Below are positions 18,155-26,446 of a DNA stretch of 64,000 bases, in pieces. The DNA is taken from positions 62,001 through 126,000 of the forward strand of contig NZ_JANFAU010000009.1 of assembly GCF_026130605.1 (NCBI RefSeq). The letters are read 5' to 3'. This DNA is from Sphingomonas lycopersici (GTDB lineage Bacteria; Pseudomonadota; Alphaproteobacteria; Sphingomonadales; Sphingomonadaceae). The first letter of the stretch is position 1. Each line of letters starts with the position of its first letter. The translations under genes were made by a program, and so were the position numbers. The notes beneath the pieces were generated by a model. It was not told where the DNA came from and searched no databases. It was given only the letters and a program-made list of their open reading frames with translations.

Positions 18155-18292
18155 GCTGCGCGCGATACGGCGGCTGCGGGGGCGAACGTCCACCGGGTCT
18201 ACAAATATATGGAAACCGGTAACAATTCCGTCTCAATTCCGGTCTAACAGCAAGCCATCGGGCGCACGCGTCCGAAACCTCCCTGACTCTAT

Positions 18293-18336
18293 GGGGGCAG
18301 CCCTCCCCTTAATCTCAAGCTGCCCCTCCTTTTTTG
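18293..18336 (+). terminator. Probable rho-independent terminator
   Basis: GGGGCAG at 18294-18300 pairs with CTGCCCC at 18320-18326 around a 19-nt loop, followed by TCC and six T. It is 140 bases after the MHYT-GGDEF-EAL stop and just ahead of a small open frame. The T run makes a terminator the best reading. Confidence 0.6.
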
Positions 18337-18364
18337 CGCATTTCCCAACTCTGGATTGATCGCC

Positions 18365-18523
18365 TTGACCCCGCGCGAGATCGCTGCCCTGCAGCAGGAA
18401 CTTCTATCGATGCCCCGGCAGGAGATTGTGAATCTCTATCACGCGCTCGGCACCGACGATCCGCGCCACGAGGTGATCGAGGCGCTGGTCAAAGCCTATC
18501 GGCTGGATCTGGAAGCGGCCTGA
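18365..18523 (+). CDS. Candidate small protein, 52 residues, TTG start
   Basis: A short frame with the codon bias of real genes here encodes LTPREIAALQQELLSMPR, then QEIVNLYHALGTDDPRHEVI and a C-terminal helix ending LDLEAA. It looks like a compact helical protein with two amphipathic helices. No ATG is in frame upstream; TTG codons at 18356 and 18365 are the only standard choices, and no clear ribosome site precedes them. It lies just downstream of the T-rich terminator, tail to tail with the GGDEF gene (28 bases of overlap at 18496-18523). No family recognised. It may be a genuine small protein or a chance frame. Confidence 0.4.
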   Translation: MTPREIAALQQELLSMPRQEIVNLYHALGTDDPRHEVIEALVKAYRLDLEAA

Positions 18524-20268
18524 TCGCGCGCCGCGACGGACGGATCGGCGGGCCGCGACGCGTGGCCACGATACCGGCGCGTGACGACGCGATTCCGCCC
18601 GGCATGTTTTGCTTCGTAGAGCGCTTCGTCGGCGAGCTTGAACAATTCCCGAAAATCGGCCGCGACGCGTGACTGGGCGACGCCGATGCTGGCGGTGACG
18701 ATCTGGTCGCCGATGATCCGGCGATGATCGCACGCCGCGATCCCGACGCGGACGCTCTCAGCGAAGCGATCGAGGATCAGCCCGTCGAGCCCCACCGCAA
18801 GCAGGCCGAATTCCTCGCCGCCGATCCGGCCGACGGTGCACATCGCCCCCTCCCATGACGCGATCCGCTCGCCAATCCGGTGGAGCACCGCGTCGCCGGC
18901 ATCATGGCCATGTTCGTCGTTGATCGACTTGAAGCGGTCGATGTCGATCAGCAGCAGCGCGGCGGGCAGCCCGCCGGCGCGCGCGCGATCGAGCAAGGAG
19001 GCGACATTCTCCTCGAACCCGCGCCGGTTGCGCACCCCGGTCAGCGCGTCGCGCCGCGCCGCTTCGCGCGCCAGCGCCTCGCCCGCGCGAGCGCGGTCGC
19101 GCTCGATGCGCAGCCGGCCGATGCGGCGCGTCGTGGCGATCGTCAGCCACAAGGTCTGCCAGGTCGCGGCGAGCAGGATGACGAGTTTGGACCCCGCGCC
19201 CCACAGATGGTCGTCCATGTCGACGAGCTGGATCGCCGCCAACGTCATCATCGGCACCGACCAGGCACCCGCGAAGTCGCGCGCCTCGGTCGAGCCGCGC
19301 CGCCACGCCCAGCCGAGGCAAAGCGTCACCGCCGCCAGATCGGCGAGGATGAGATAGCCGAGCAGCTCGGCGAATTGGGTGAGCCCCGGCCCGCGGATCA
19401 GCGCGAGCGGAACGCCGGCGACGGCATTGGCCGCGCCGAGCGCCAGCGTGCCGGTCCGCAGCGCGCGCGGCAGCGTATCGCGCCCGAGCGAGGTTACCGC
19501 GCTCGCCGTCGCCAGCGCGACCGCGAGGCATGACAGGAAGGTACAGATCTGCGCCGACACCGTCCCGGCCATCGCCGGGAAGGCGAGCAGATCGAGTTGC
19601 GACCAGATCGCCCCCCACACGAACATGCAGACCGCCCAGGCGCCGTGCCAGGCGAGAAAATGGCGGCGGATCGCGGCGGCGAGCGACAGGGTGTAGATGC
19701 CGCCAACCAGCAGCAGGGTCAGCGCCGCGCCGATGATCGCGGCGAGCACCGTCGATTGCTCGACGCCCTCCGCCGCCGGCATCAACCGCGCGTGGAGCAG
19801 CCCGTAATCGGCGAGCCGCTCGAAACGCAGCGTCACCGCGGTGATCGGCGCATCCCGATCGGGCGCCTCGAACGCAATCTGGCCGCCGGCGCGCCAATGC
19901 GTCCCGAACCGGCCGCCGCTCACCTCCTGCCACCGCACGGCACCGTCGGCATAGGAAAAGGCCACCGCCAGCCGGTCGAAGCGCGAATAATGCACCATCA
20001 GCACGATATGCCGCGGCTCGATCGGCAAGCGATCGAGCCGGCTGGTCAGCCACAGGCTGCCGCGTTGATAATCGCGCGGCGCGTCGGTGCAGGAGAAGCG
20101 CAGCGACGCCAGCGTGTCATCGCGCACCTGCGAGTCGGTAACGGCATGGCACAGCGAGGATTTGAGCCCGATCGCCTCCGCCATTGCCGGCACGCCCCAG
20201 CACATCGCGAAAAGCGCGAGCGCCAGCCGGCACGGGACTCCCCCCAATAATTTCGCGACCGCCATCAT
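18496..20268 (-). CDS. Membrane diguanylate cyclase with extracytoplasmic sensor domain
   Basis: A GGDEF protein of about 590 residues. The ATG at 20268 is chosen because it opens a signal sequence (MMAVAKLLGGVPCRLALALFAMCWGVPAMAEA); the frame extends upstream only through a TTG with charged, unlikely sequence. A periplasmic domain (~30-190) is followed by several membrane helices (~195-390), a 7TM-diverse intracellular-signalling-like layout, a short coiled linker rich in Arg/Glu, and a GGDEF domain. The active site GGEEF is at ~483-487, an accepted functional variant, and the substrate motif DIDRFKSINDEHGHDAGD is complete. It makes c-di-GMP in response to an unknown outside signal. Confidence 0.9.
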   Translation of the reverse strand: MMAVAKLLGGVPCRLALALFAMCWGVPAMAEAIGLKSSLCHAVTDSQVRDDTLASLRFSCTDAPRDYQRGSLWLTSRLDRLPIEPRHIVLMVHYSRFDRLAVAFSYADGAVRWQEVSGGRFGTHWRAGGQIAFEAPDRDAPITAVTLRFERLADYGLLHARLMPAAEGVEQSTVLAAIIGAALTLLLVGGIYTLSLAAAIRRHFLAWHGAWAVCMFVWGAIWSQLDLLAFPAMAGTVSAQICTFLSCLAVALATASAVTSLGRDTLPRALRTGTLALGAANAVAGVPLALIRGPGLTQFAELLGYLILADLAAVTLCLGWAWRRGSTEARDFAGAWSVPMMTLAAIQLVDMDDHLWGAGSKLVILLAATWQTLWLTIATTRRIGRLRIERDRARAGEALAREAARRDALTGVRNRRGFEENVASLLDRARAGGLPAALLLIDIDRFKSINDEHGHDAGDAVLHRIGERIASWEGAMCTVGRIGGEEFGLLAVGLDGLILDRFAESVRVGIAACDHRRIIGDQIVTASIGVAQSRVAADFRELFKLADEALYEAKHAGRNRVVTRRYRGHASRPADPSVAARDQAASRSSR

Positions 20269-20431
20269 TGGATCGCGGCTTTCGCACGAAAAGCGTTGGC
20301 AAAGCTTTAGCATTTCGCCCGATGCGAAGCATAATTTTACAATAACAACTGCCCGGGACGGCAATTGACTATCGCCCGGTCAACAAGCAGGCCATGCACC
20401 TGAATCATCGGCAAAATCGGGAGACAATCAG

Positions 20432-20863
20432 ATGACGACCGACGAGATCGAGATCGCCAAGGTTCTCGACGAGCTCTACGACATCGTTTCCGGGCCGGCC
20501 GGCCCACGCGACTGGTCGCGGCAACGGTCGATATTCCACGAAGACAGCCGGCAGATGCGCACCTGGATCGACGCCGAGGACAAGCCGGCGATCCGGATCA
20601 TGGACCAAGAGGCCTATGCCGCCGACACCACGCCCTTCTTCGCCGAGAACGACTTTTACGAGGTCGAGATCGCGCGGAAGATCAATATCTTCGGCAATAT
20701 CGCCCATGTATGGAGCATCTATGAGGCGCGCCGCGCGCCCGATGCCGACACGCTCGATCGCCGCGGGATAAATTCGATCCAGCTCTACAAGGACGAAAGC
20801 GGCTGGCGGGTGGTCAACATGATCTGGGACAATGAACGCCCCGGCGTGGTCGCCAGCCTGTAG
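20432..20863 (+). CDS. NTF2-like (SnoaL-type) protein of unknown function
   Basis: A 143-residue cytoplasmic protein without signal peptide. The order helix (EIAKVLDELYDIVSG), RDWSRQRSIFHEDSR, a variable helix and four strands (FYEVEIARKINIFGNIAHVWSIYEAR ... INSIQLYKDESGWRVVNMIWDNE) matches the cone-shaped NTF2/SnoaL fold used by small isomerases, dehydratases and ligand-binding proteins. GGGAGAC precedes the ATG by 5-6 bases. It stands alone between a GGDEF gene and an inverted repeat, so context gives no substrate. Confidence 0.75.
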   Translation: MTTDEIEIAKVLDELYDIVSGPAGPRDWSRQRSIFHEDSRQMRTWIDAEDKPAIRIMDQEAYAADTTPFFAENDFYEVEIARKINIFGNIAHVWSIYEARRAPDADTLDRRGINSIQLYKDESGWRVVNMIWDNERPGVVASL

Positions 20864-20902
20864 CGGGATAGATTCAGATGGAAGGTTCTCACCTTCCCCA
20901 TC

Positions 20903-20987
20903 CGTCATGCCGGGCTTGACCCGGCATCCACAGCAACAGGCGGCGGCCCCTCGTGACTCTGGATGCCGGGTCAAGCCCGGCATGACG
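20903..20987. repeat. 28-bp perfect inverted repeat (REP/RUP-like intergenic element)
   Basis: Positions 20903-20930 and 20960-20987 are exact reverse complements with a 29-bp centre. The arm begins CGTCATGCCGGGCTTGACCC and itself contains the nested palindrome-like core CCGGGCTTGACCCGG. It sits just after the NTF2-like gene, in a convergent gap before the PilZ gene. Such arms recur as dispersed intergenic repeats in many alphaproteobacterial genomes, and the hairpin could protect or terminate transcripts. Only one copy lies in this window. Confidence 0.75.
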
Positions 20988-21039
20988 ACGAGGGCTTTCG
21001 GGACTCATCCGTTACGTTCTCACCGCCAGCTTCCTCGCG

Positions 21040-21621
21040 TTACTTCGCGCCCGATCCGGCCGCGACGGGCTCGAAGAAAACCCCGGCCATCCCGCCGCTC
21101 GACCATTGCACGCGGCCCATTCTCACATCGCACCCGCGCGCTTTCACGAGCAAGCGGGTGCCTTCGGGTAGGCCCGCGGCCTCGATCATCATTCCTTCCG
21201 CCGACATATTCCGCACCGTGCCGGCGAATACCGGCGCGCAGGCGACCAATGTCGCGAGCAGATCGACCTTGACCCGCGGCGCCTCGCGCTGGTCCGACCC
21301 GGCCTCTTCCGCCCCCGCCTGCTGATCGCCGAGGTTGCGGGGAAGCGGATCCTCGGTCTGCAAGCCGCAGCGCATGCCCTCCACCCAGCGCACCTCCGCG
21401 GTGACGAAGGTCTCGCCGTCGAGGCTGACATGCACCTCTTGCCCCAGCCCGAGCGTCAGCGCGCATTCCCCGCTCAGCCCGTTTTGCGAAACGTCGTGGA
21501 TCGCCAGCCGCGCTTCGCGGAGAACGGGGTAGAGCAGCGCCGATTTCAAGACGCGCTGGCGGGCATGCCGACGACGCTCATCACCTTCGTTGCTCGTCGC
21601 CGAGCCGGTATCTTCCGACAC
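21040..21621 (-). CDS. Tandem PilZ-domain protein, probable c-di-GMP effector
   Basis: A 193-residue soluble protein with two PilZ-like repeats. The first has RRHAR (RxxxR, residues 17-21) and DVSQNGLSGE. The second, after a linker rich in Ala/Glu, has REAPR (RxxxR) and NMSAEGMMIE. Both pairs match the RxxxR plus D/NxSxxG signature of c-di-GMP binding. The start is GTG with GGG seven bases upstream. It lies within 6 kb of two GGDEF proteins but is not in an operon with them, so a functional link is only suggested. Confidence 0.85.
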   Translation of the reverse strand: MSEDTGSATSNEGDERRRHARQRVLKSALLYPVLREARLAIHDVSQNGLSGECALTLGLGQEVHVSLDGETFVTAEVRWVEGMRCGLQTEDPLPRNLGDQQAGAEEAGSDQREAPRVKVDLLATLVACAPVFAGTVRNMSAEGMMIEAAGLPEGTRLLVKARGCDVRMGRVQWSSGGMAGVFFEPVAAGSGAK

Positions 21622-21716
21622 GTTTGAACCCTTTTTGACCCGGAGTCGCCATTTTTGGCTAGGCGCGGTGCTTAGTAAGAAATGTCATTACCGAATGTTG
21701 AATTTTAATGCTGACT

Positions 21717-22649
21717 TTAGATTAAGATTTTCTCTCCGCCCGCGCGAGGCAGCCCCGCTTCCCAATAAGGCGGATCGCCGAAGCTCCGGCGCAGCCATTC
21801 GATCAGCGCGGTCAGCTTGGCCGAGGCGCTGCGGTTGGGGGGATAAGCGATATAGAGTTCGGCGCCCTCGGGCTCGACGCCGATGTCGATCCGCACGAGG
21901 CGCCCGTCGACCAATTCGTCGTGGACGAAAAAGCTCGGCAGCATCGCGATGCCGATGCCGGCGAGCACCGCATCGCGCATCACCAGCCCGTTGTTCACCC
22001 GCAGCTTCGCGCGCGGGCGGATGACCCGCGCGCCGTCCGCCGCGCTAAACCGCCAGTCGCTGTTTCGGTTGGTATAATGGACCGCGCTGGCCTGTTCGAG
22101 CTCGTCGAGCGACCGGGGCGCGCCGTGCGCCGCGAGATAGCCGGGCGCGGCGACCAGCACCCGGCGGGTCGCGCATAGGCGGCGCGCGATCAGCCGGTTG
22201 TCACGGATCGCGCCGTGCCGGATCACCGCATCATAGCCGTCCGCCGCGACATCGACGAAGCGGTCGTCGAGATCGAGGCTGAGGTCGATCCCCGGATGCG
22301 CGGCAAGGAAGGCGCTCAAGGCCCGGCCGAGATGCGCGACCCCGAACCCCACCGGCCCGGCGATCCTGAGCGGCCCCGAAAGGCTGCCGCGCCGCTCGGA
22401 CAATTGCGCGGTCGCCTCCTCCACCTCGCGCAGGATCGTCCGGGCGTGGCCGAGAAAGGCGAAGCCGTCCTCGGTCAGCGCGAGCTTGCGCGTCGTGCGC
22501 TGCACCAGCTTGGCGCCGAGCACCCGCTCGAGCTCGGCAAGCCGCTCGCTCACCACCGACTTGGCGAGCCCGATCCGCCGCGCCGCCTCGCTGATCGACC
22601 CCGCCTCCGCCACCGCGACGAACACCGTCACGCCATCGAGTTTCATCAT
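21717..22649 (-). CDS. LysR-family regulator, divergent from an SDR
   Basis: A 310-residue LysR regulator of the PecT/DsdC-like large subgroup. The helix-turn-helix is at ~8-40 (VTVFVAVAEAGSISEAARRIGLAKSVVSERLAELE) and the effector domain from ~90 (GPLRIAGPVGFGVAHLGRALSAFLAAHPGIDLSLDLDDRFVD). It is divergent from the SDR at 22776; LysR proteins of this type often control such a neighbouring reductase. Two adjacent ATG codons open the gene; either could serve. Confidence 0.9.
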   Translation of the reverse strand: MMKLDGVTVFVAVAEAGSISEAARRIGLAKSVVSERLAELERVLGAKLVQRTTRKLALTEDGFAFLGHARTILREVEEATAQLSERRGSLSGPLRIAGPVGFGVAHLGRALSAFLAAHPGIDLSLDLDDRFVDVAADGYDAVIRHGAIRDNRLIARRLCATRRVLVAAPGYLAAHGAPRSLDELEQASAVHYTNRNSDWRFSAADGARVIRPRAKLRVNNGLVMRDAVLAGIGIAMLPSFFVHDELVDGRLVRIDIGVEPEGAELYIAYPPNRSASAKLTALIEWLRRSFGDPPYWEAGLPRAGGEKILI

Positions 22650-22775
22650 CGTTCGGCTTTCCCGAAAACCGGTTTCGACTTTCGCCGGCTAGTGCAGACA
22701 ATGCCGCTGCGCCATTTCGCTGTCCAGACACACCGGTGCGATAGGATCCGCACCGGCATCGAAAGGAATGGGAAG
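22650..22775. promoter_or_regulatory. Divergent LysR/SDR promoter region
   Basis: A 126-bp spacer with the near-palindrome CGAAAACCGGTTTCG at 22663-22677, immediately upstream of the LysR start. It is a candidate LysR site; there is no other evidence. Confidence 0.35.
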
Positions 22776-23489
22776 ATGACCGAATTCGCCGACAAGAATG
22801 TCCTCGTCATCGGCGGCAGCCGCGGCATCGGCGCCGCGATCGTCCGCCGCCTTGCGCGCAGCGGCGCCGAGGTCGCGTTCAGCTATGCCGGGTCGGCCGA
22901 CGCCGCCGCGGCGCTCGCGTCGGAGACCGGCGCCACCGCGATCCGCTCGGATGCCGCGGATCGCGCCGCGGTGGTTGACCTGGTCAAGGGGCGCGGCGCG
23001 CTCGATATCCTCGTCGTCAACGCCGGCACCTTGGTGATGGGCGATCCGCTCGAGACCGACGCCGATGCGGTCGACCGGATGATCGATATCAACGTCCGCG
23101 CCCCTTATCATGCCGCGGTCGAAGCCGCGCGGCAGATGCGCGACGGGGGTCGGATCATCGTGATCGGCTCGGTCAACGGCGATCGCATGCCGTTCGCCGG
23201 CGGGGCGGCCTATGCGATGACCAAATCGGCGCTGCAGGGGATGGCCCGCGGTCTGGCGCGCGATTTCGGCGCGCGCGGCATCACTGTCAACATCGTCCAG
23301 CCGGGGCCGACCGATACCGACATGAACCCGGGCGACGGACCGATGAGCGGGTTCATGCACGAATTCATGGCGATCAAGCGCCACGCCACCGGCGAGGAGA
23401 TCGCGGCGATGGTCGCCTATCTCGCCGGGCCGGACGCCGGGATCGTCACCGGCGCGCTCCACACGATCGACGGCGGGTTCGGCGCCTGA
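22776..23489 (+). CDS. Short-chain dehydrogenase/reductase
   Basis: A 237-residue classical SDR. The cofactor loop is VIGGSRGIGAAIVRR, the structural motif VVNAGTLVMGD (NAG), the catalytic Ser is in IVIGSVNG and Tyr/Lys in YAMTKSALQGM. PGPTDTDMNPGDGPMSGFM shapes the substrate lid. The start at 22776 follows AAAGGAATGGGAAG; the frame is open upstream through the LysR gene, which I read as antisense noise. It is divergent from its probable LysR regulator. It resembles the CapB/BdcA-type SDRs by the closing MVAYLAGPDAGIVTGALHTI motif, but the substrate is not clear. Confidence 0.9.
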   Translation: MTEFADKNVLVIGGSRGIGAAIVRRLARSGAEVAFSYAGSADAAAALASETGATAIRSDAADRAAVVDLVKGRGALDILVVNAGTLVMGDPLETDADAVDRMIDINVRAPYHAAVEAARQMRDGGRIIVIGSVNGDRMPFAGGAAYAMTKSALQGMARGLARDFGARGITVNIVQPGPTDTDMNPGDGPMSGFMHEFMAIKRHATGEEIAAMVAYLAGPDAGIVTGALHTIDGGFGA

Positions 23490-23566
23490 TCGCAACGGGC
23501 TGGCCGGGGAGGCGGAAAAATATATCCTCCTCCCCGGCAGATATCGCGCCGATCCGGGAGCCGCCT

Positions 23567-23989
23567 ATGACGAACGTGCGAAACTGGCTGATCGACCACA
23601 CCGGCATCGGCGTTTCGGACATCCACCGTTCGGCGGATTTCTACGAAGCGGTGCTGGCGCCGCTTGGCGCGAGCGCGATCATGCGCATCTCGCGGACCTT
23701 CGGCCCGGCCGACAAAGGCGACGATGATCTCGGCGGGGTCGCGTTCGGCATCGATTATCCGATGTTCTGGATCGACGTCTTCCACCCCCACGGCGTCAAG
23801 CAGCATAACGCGTTTCGCGCGACCAGCCGGGCGCAGGTCGATGCCTTCCACGAGGCGGGACTCGCCGCCGGGGGCGTCGACAACGGACGCCCCGGGTTGC
23901 GCACCGGCGGTTATCCGCCGGGCTATTACGCCGCCTTCCTCCTCGATCCCGACGGCAACAATGTCGAGGCGCTATTTCGGGAGCGCTAG
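23567..23989 (+). CDS. VOC (glyoxalase/dioxygenase) superfamily protein
   Basis: A 140-residue single VOC module: IDHTGIGVSDIHRSADFYEAVLAPLGA at the start with a probable metal-binding His, a central strand pair (FWIDVFHPHGVKQHN) and the typical end GYYAAFLLDPDGNNVEALF, whose Glu would be a second metal ligand. This pattern is common to small lactoylglutathione-lyase-like and antibiotic-resistance-like proteins. It is 77 bases after the SDR on the same strand, so both may share a transcript and deal with the same reactive carbonyl compound. Its 3' end overlaps the convergent E1 gene by 18 bp. Confidence 0.83.
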   Translation: MTNVRNWLIDHTGIGVSDIHRSADFYEAVLAPLGASAIMRISRTFGPADKGDDDLGGVAFGIDYPMFWIDVFHPHGVKQHNAFRATSRAQVDAFHEAGLAAGGVDNGRPGLRTGGYPPGYYAAFLLDPDGNNVEALFRER

Positions 23990-26341
23990 TTCGGCAAGCG
24001 CATCGACGATCGCCTCGGCGTCGAGCCGATAGCGGCGGTAGAGATCGGGGAGATCGCCGGTCTGCCCGAAGCGGTCGATGCCGAGCGGGCTGACCCGCAT
24101 CCCGCGCACCGCCCCCAGCCACGACAGGCTCGACGGCGCCCCGTCGATCACCGTCACGAGGCCGGCGCCGTCGGCGAGCGCATCGAGCAGGGTTTCGACA
24201 TGCGACGGCTCCCGCGCGCCGTCGGTCCAGCGCCCCGCGTGCCGCGCTGACCAGCCGCGATGAAGCAGATCGGCCGAGGTGATCATCAGCAGCCCGAGCC
24301 CCGGCAGATCGTCGGCGACCAGCGCATGCGCTTCGAGTACCTCCGGGGTGATCGCCCCGGTGAAGGCGATCGCCGCATCGCGCGGGCCGGTCGGCGGAAT
24401 CAGCCAATAACCGCCCTTGAGCGCATCCCCGACCCAGCAATCGTCGGCGCGCGCGACCTGCGGGATCGCGCGGCTCGACAGCCGCAGGTAGACCGAGCCG
24501 CCGTCCGCCGCCTGCAGATGCGCGAACGACCAGCGCATGATCGCCGCCAGTTCGTCGGCGAAGGCGGGCTCGAAATAGGTAAGGCCAGGCTGCCCCATCC
24601 CGATCAGCGGGGTGTTGATCGACTGATGCGCGCCGCCCTCCGGCCCGAGCGTCACCCCGGAGGGCGTCGCCACCAAGAGGAAGCGCGAATCCTGATAGCA
24701 ACCGTAATTGAGCGCATCGAGCCCGCGCGAAATGAACGGATCATAGACCGTCCCGACCGGGATCAGCCGCGTGCCGAACAATGGCGCGGCGAGCCCGAGT
24801 GCGGCGAGCATCAGGAACAGGTTATTCTCGGCGATACCGAGCTCGATATGCTGGCCCGCGCCGTGCCCGCCCCATTTCTGCGCGCTCGGGATGCGCGCGG
24901 CGGCGAAGACGTCGGCCAGCTCCTGCCGGCGGAACAGCCCGCGCTGGTTGACGAACGCGCCGAGGTTGGTCGAGACGGTGACGTCGGGCGAGGTGGTGAC
25001 GACGCGCGCGGCGAGCGCGCGCGCATCCGCCTCGGGATTTTTGGCGAGATCGAGCAGGATCCGCCCGAACGCCGCCTGGGTCGACAGCGTCTCGCCGTCG
25101 GGCACCGGCAGCGTCGCAGGCACGGGAACCGGCGCGGCAGGCGCGGGCCGATGCGGCGCCGCGAGCGGGCTGCGCGCGAGGAAATCGCGCATCTCGGCTG
25201 CGAGATTGTCGCCCACCCCGGCGAACGGCGTCCATTCGTCCCCCGGCGCGATGCCCAGGCTGTCGCGCAACTGCCCGACCTGCCCCGGATTCATCAGCCC
25301 GGCGTGATTGTCCTTATGCCCGGCGAGCGGCAGGCCATAGCCCTTCACCGTATAAGCGATGAACAGCGTCGGGACATCGTCCTGCGCGCGCGCGAAGGCG
25401 TCGAGCAAGGTTTCGATGCAATGCCCCCCGAGATTGGTCATCAGCGCGGCGAGCGCGGCATCGTCGAACGAGGCGATCAGCGCCAGCGTATCGGGTCGAT
25501 CGGCCAGATCGGCGTTGAGCCGCGCGCGCCACGCCGACCCGCCCTGATAGGTCAGCGCGGCGAAATCGGCATTGGGGCAGGCATCGATCCACTCGGCGAT
25601 CGCCGCCCCGCCGGGCTGCGCGAACACCGCGCGCTGGCGCTTGCCATGCTTCAAGGTGATCACCCGCCAGCCGCAGGTTTCGAAGATATCGTCGAAGCGC
25701 CGGAACATCCGGTCCGCGGTCGTCGCGTCGAGGCTCTGGCGGTTATAGTCGACGATCCACCAGCAATTGCGGATATCGTGCTTATAGGCCTCGATCAGGC
25801 ATTCGTAGATATTGCCTTCGTCGAGCTCGGCATCGCCCATCAGCGCGATCATCCGGCCGGTATCGCGCTCGGCGAGCTGGCCGTGCGCGACAAGATAATC
25901 CTGGACGAGGCTGGCGAAGGCGGTGATCGCCACGCCCAGCCCGACCGAACCGGTCGAGAAATCGACCGGGATCGCATCCTTGGTACGGCTCGGATAGCTT
26001 TGCGCCCCGCCCAGCCCGCGAAACCGTTCGAGCGCGTCGCGCGTCTGCTGGCCAAGCAGATAATGGATCGCGTGGAGCACCGGGCCGGCATGTGGCTTGA
26101 CCGCGACCCGGTCGTTCGGCCCCAAAGCAGCGAAATAGAGCGCGGTCATGATCGTCGTGATTGACGCGCAGCTCGCCTGATGCCCGCCGACCTTCACCCC
26201 GTCGCGGCTTTCGCGGATGTGGTTGGCATTGTGGATCGTCCAGACCGCGAGCCAGCGCAGCCGGGTTTCGATCGCCTCGAGCAGCGCGACGGTGGCGGGG
26301 TCGATCGCGGTGGGGGCGCGGGAAATAGCGGGTTTGTTCAT
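23972..26341 (-). CDS. Homodimeric 2-oxoacid dehydrogenase E1-like (transketolase-type) enzyme
   Basis: A 789-residue thiamine-diphosphate enzyme of the AceE/MdeB type. The ATG at 26341 starts MNKPAISRAPTAIDP; the open frame upstream lies antisense to the LysR gene. The N-terminal domain has HQASCASITTIMTALYF, KPHAGPVLHAIHYLLG and the ThDP/Mg motif GDAELDEGN at ~169-177. The centre and C-terminus have the pyrimidine and transketolase-C domains (IELGIAENNLFLMLAALG, DSRFLLVATPSGVTLGPEGGAHQSI). No E2 or E3 gene is nearby. MdeB of Pseudomonas putida, an E1-like 2-oxobutanoate enzyme, is the closest type I know. Divergent LysR regulator. Confidence 0.87.
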   Translation of the reverse strand: MNKPAISRAPTAIDPATVALLEAIETRLRWLAVWTIHNANHIRESRDGVKVGGHQASCASITTIMTALYFAALGPNDRVAVKPHAGPVLHAIHYLLGQQTRDALERFRGLGGAQSYPSRTKDAIPVDFSTGSVGLGVAITAFASLVQDYLVAHGQLAERDTGRMIALMGDAELDEGNIYECLIEAYKHDIRNCWWIVDYNRQSLDATTADRMFRRFDDIFETCGWRVITLKHGKRQRAVFAQPGGAAIAEWIDACPNADFAALTYQGGSAWRARLNADLADRPDTLALIASFDDAALAALMTNLGGHCIETLLDAFARAQDDVPTLFIAYTVKGYGLPLAGHKDNHAGLMNPGQVGQLRDSLGIAPGDEWTPFAGVGDNLAAEMRDFLARSPLAAPHRPAPAAPVPVPATLPVPDGETLSTQAAFGRILLDLAKNPEADARALAARVVTTSPDVTVSTNLGAFVNQRGLFRRQELADVFAAARIPSAQKWGGHGAGQHIELGIAENNLFLMLAALGLAAPLFGTRLIPVGTVYDPFISRGLDALNYGCYQDSRFLLVATPSGVTLGPEGGAHQSINTPLIGMGQPGLTYFEPAFADELAAIMRWSFAHLQAADGGSVYLRLSSRAIPQVARADDCWVGDALKGGYWLIPPTGPRDAAIAFTGAITPEVLEAHALVADDLPGLGLLMITSADLLHRGWSARHAGRWTDGAREPSHVETLLDALADGAGLVTVIDGAPSSLSWLGAVRGMRVSPLGIDRFGQTGDLPDLYRRYRLDAEAIVDALAELALPK

Positions 26342-26446
26342 ATCGCCACGAATAGCCGCGCGGGGGCATCGCGCGGAAGGGGGTTCGATACGGCCGATGC
26401 GGTGCGACCGCGGAGGAACCCGTATCCAGCCCGGCTTCGCTATGTA

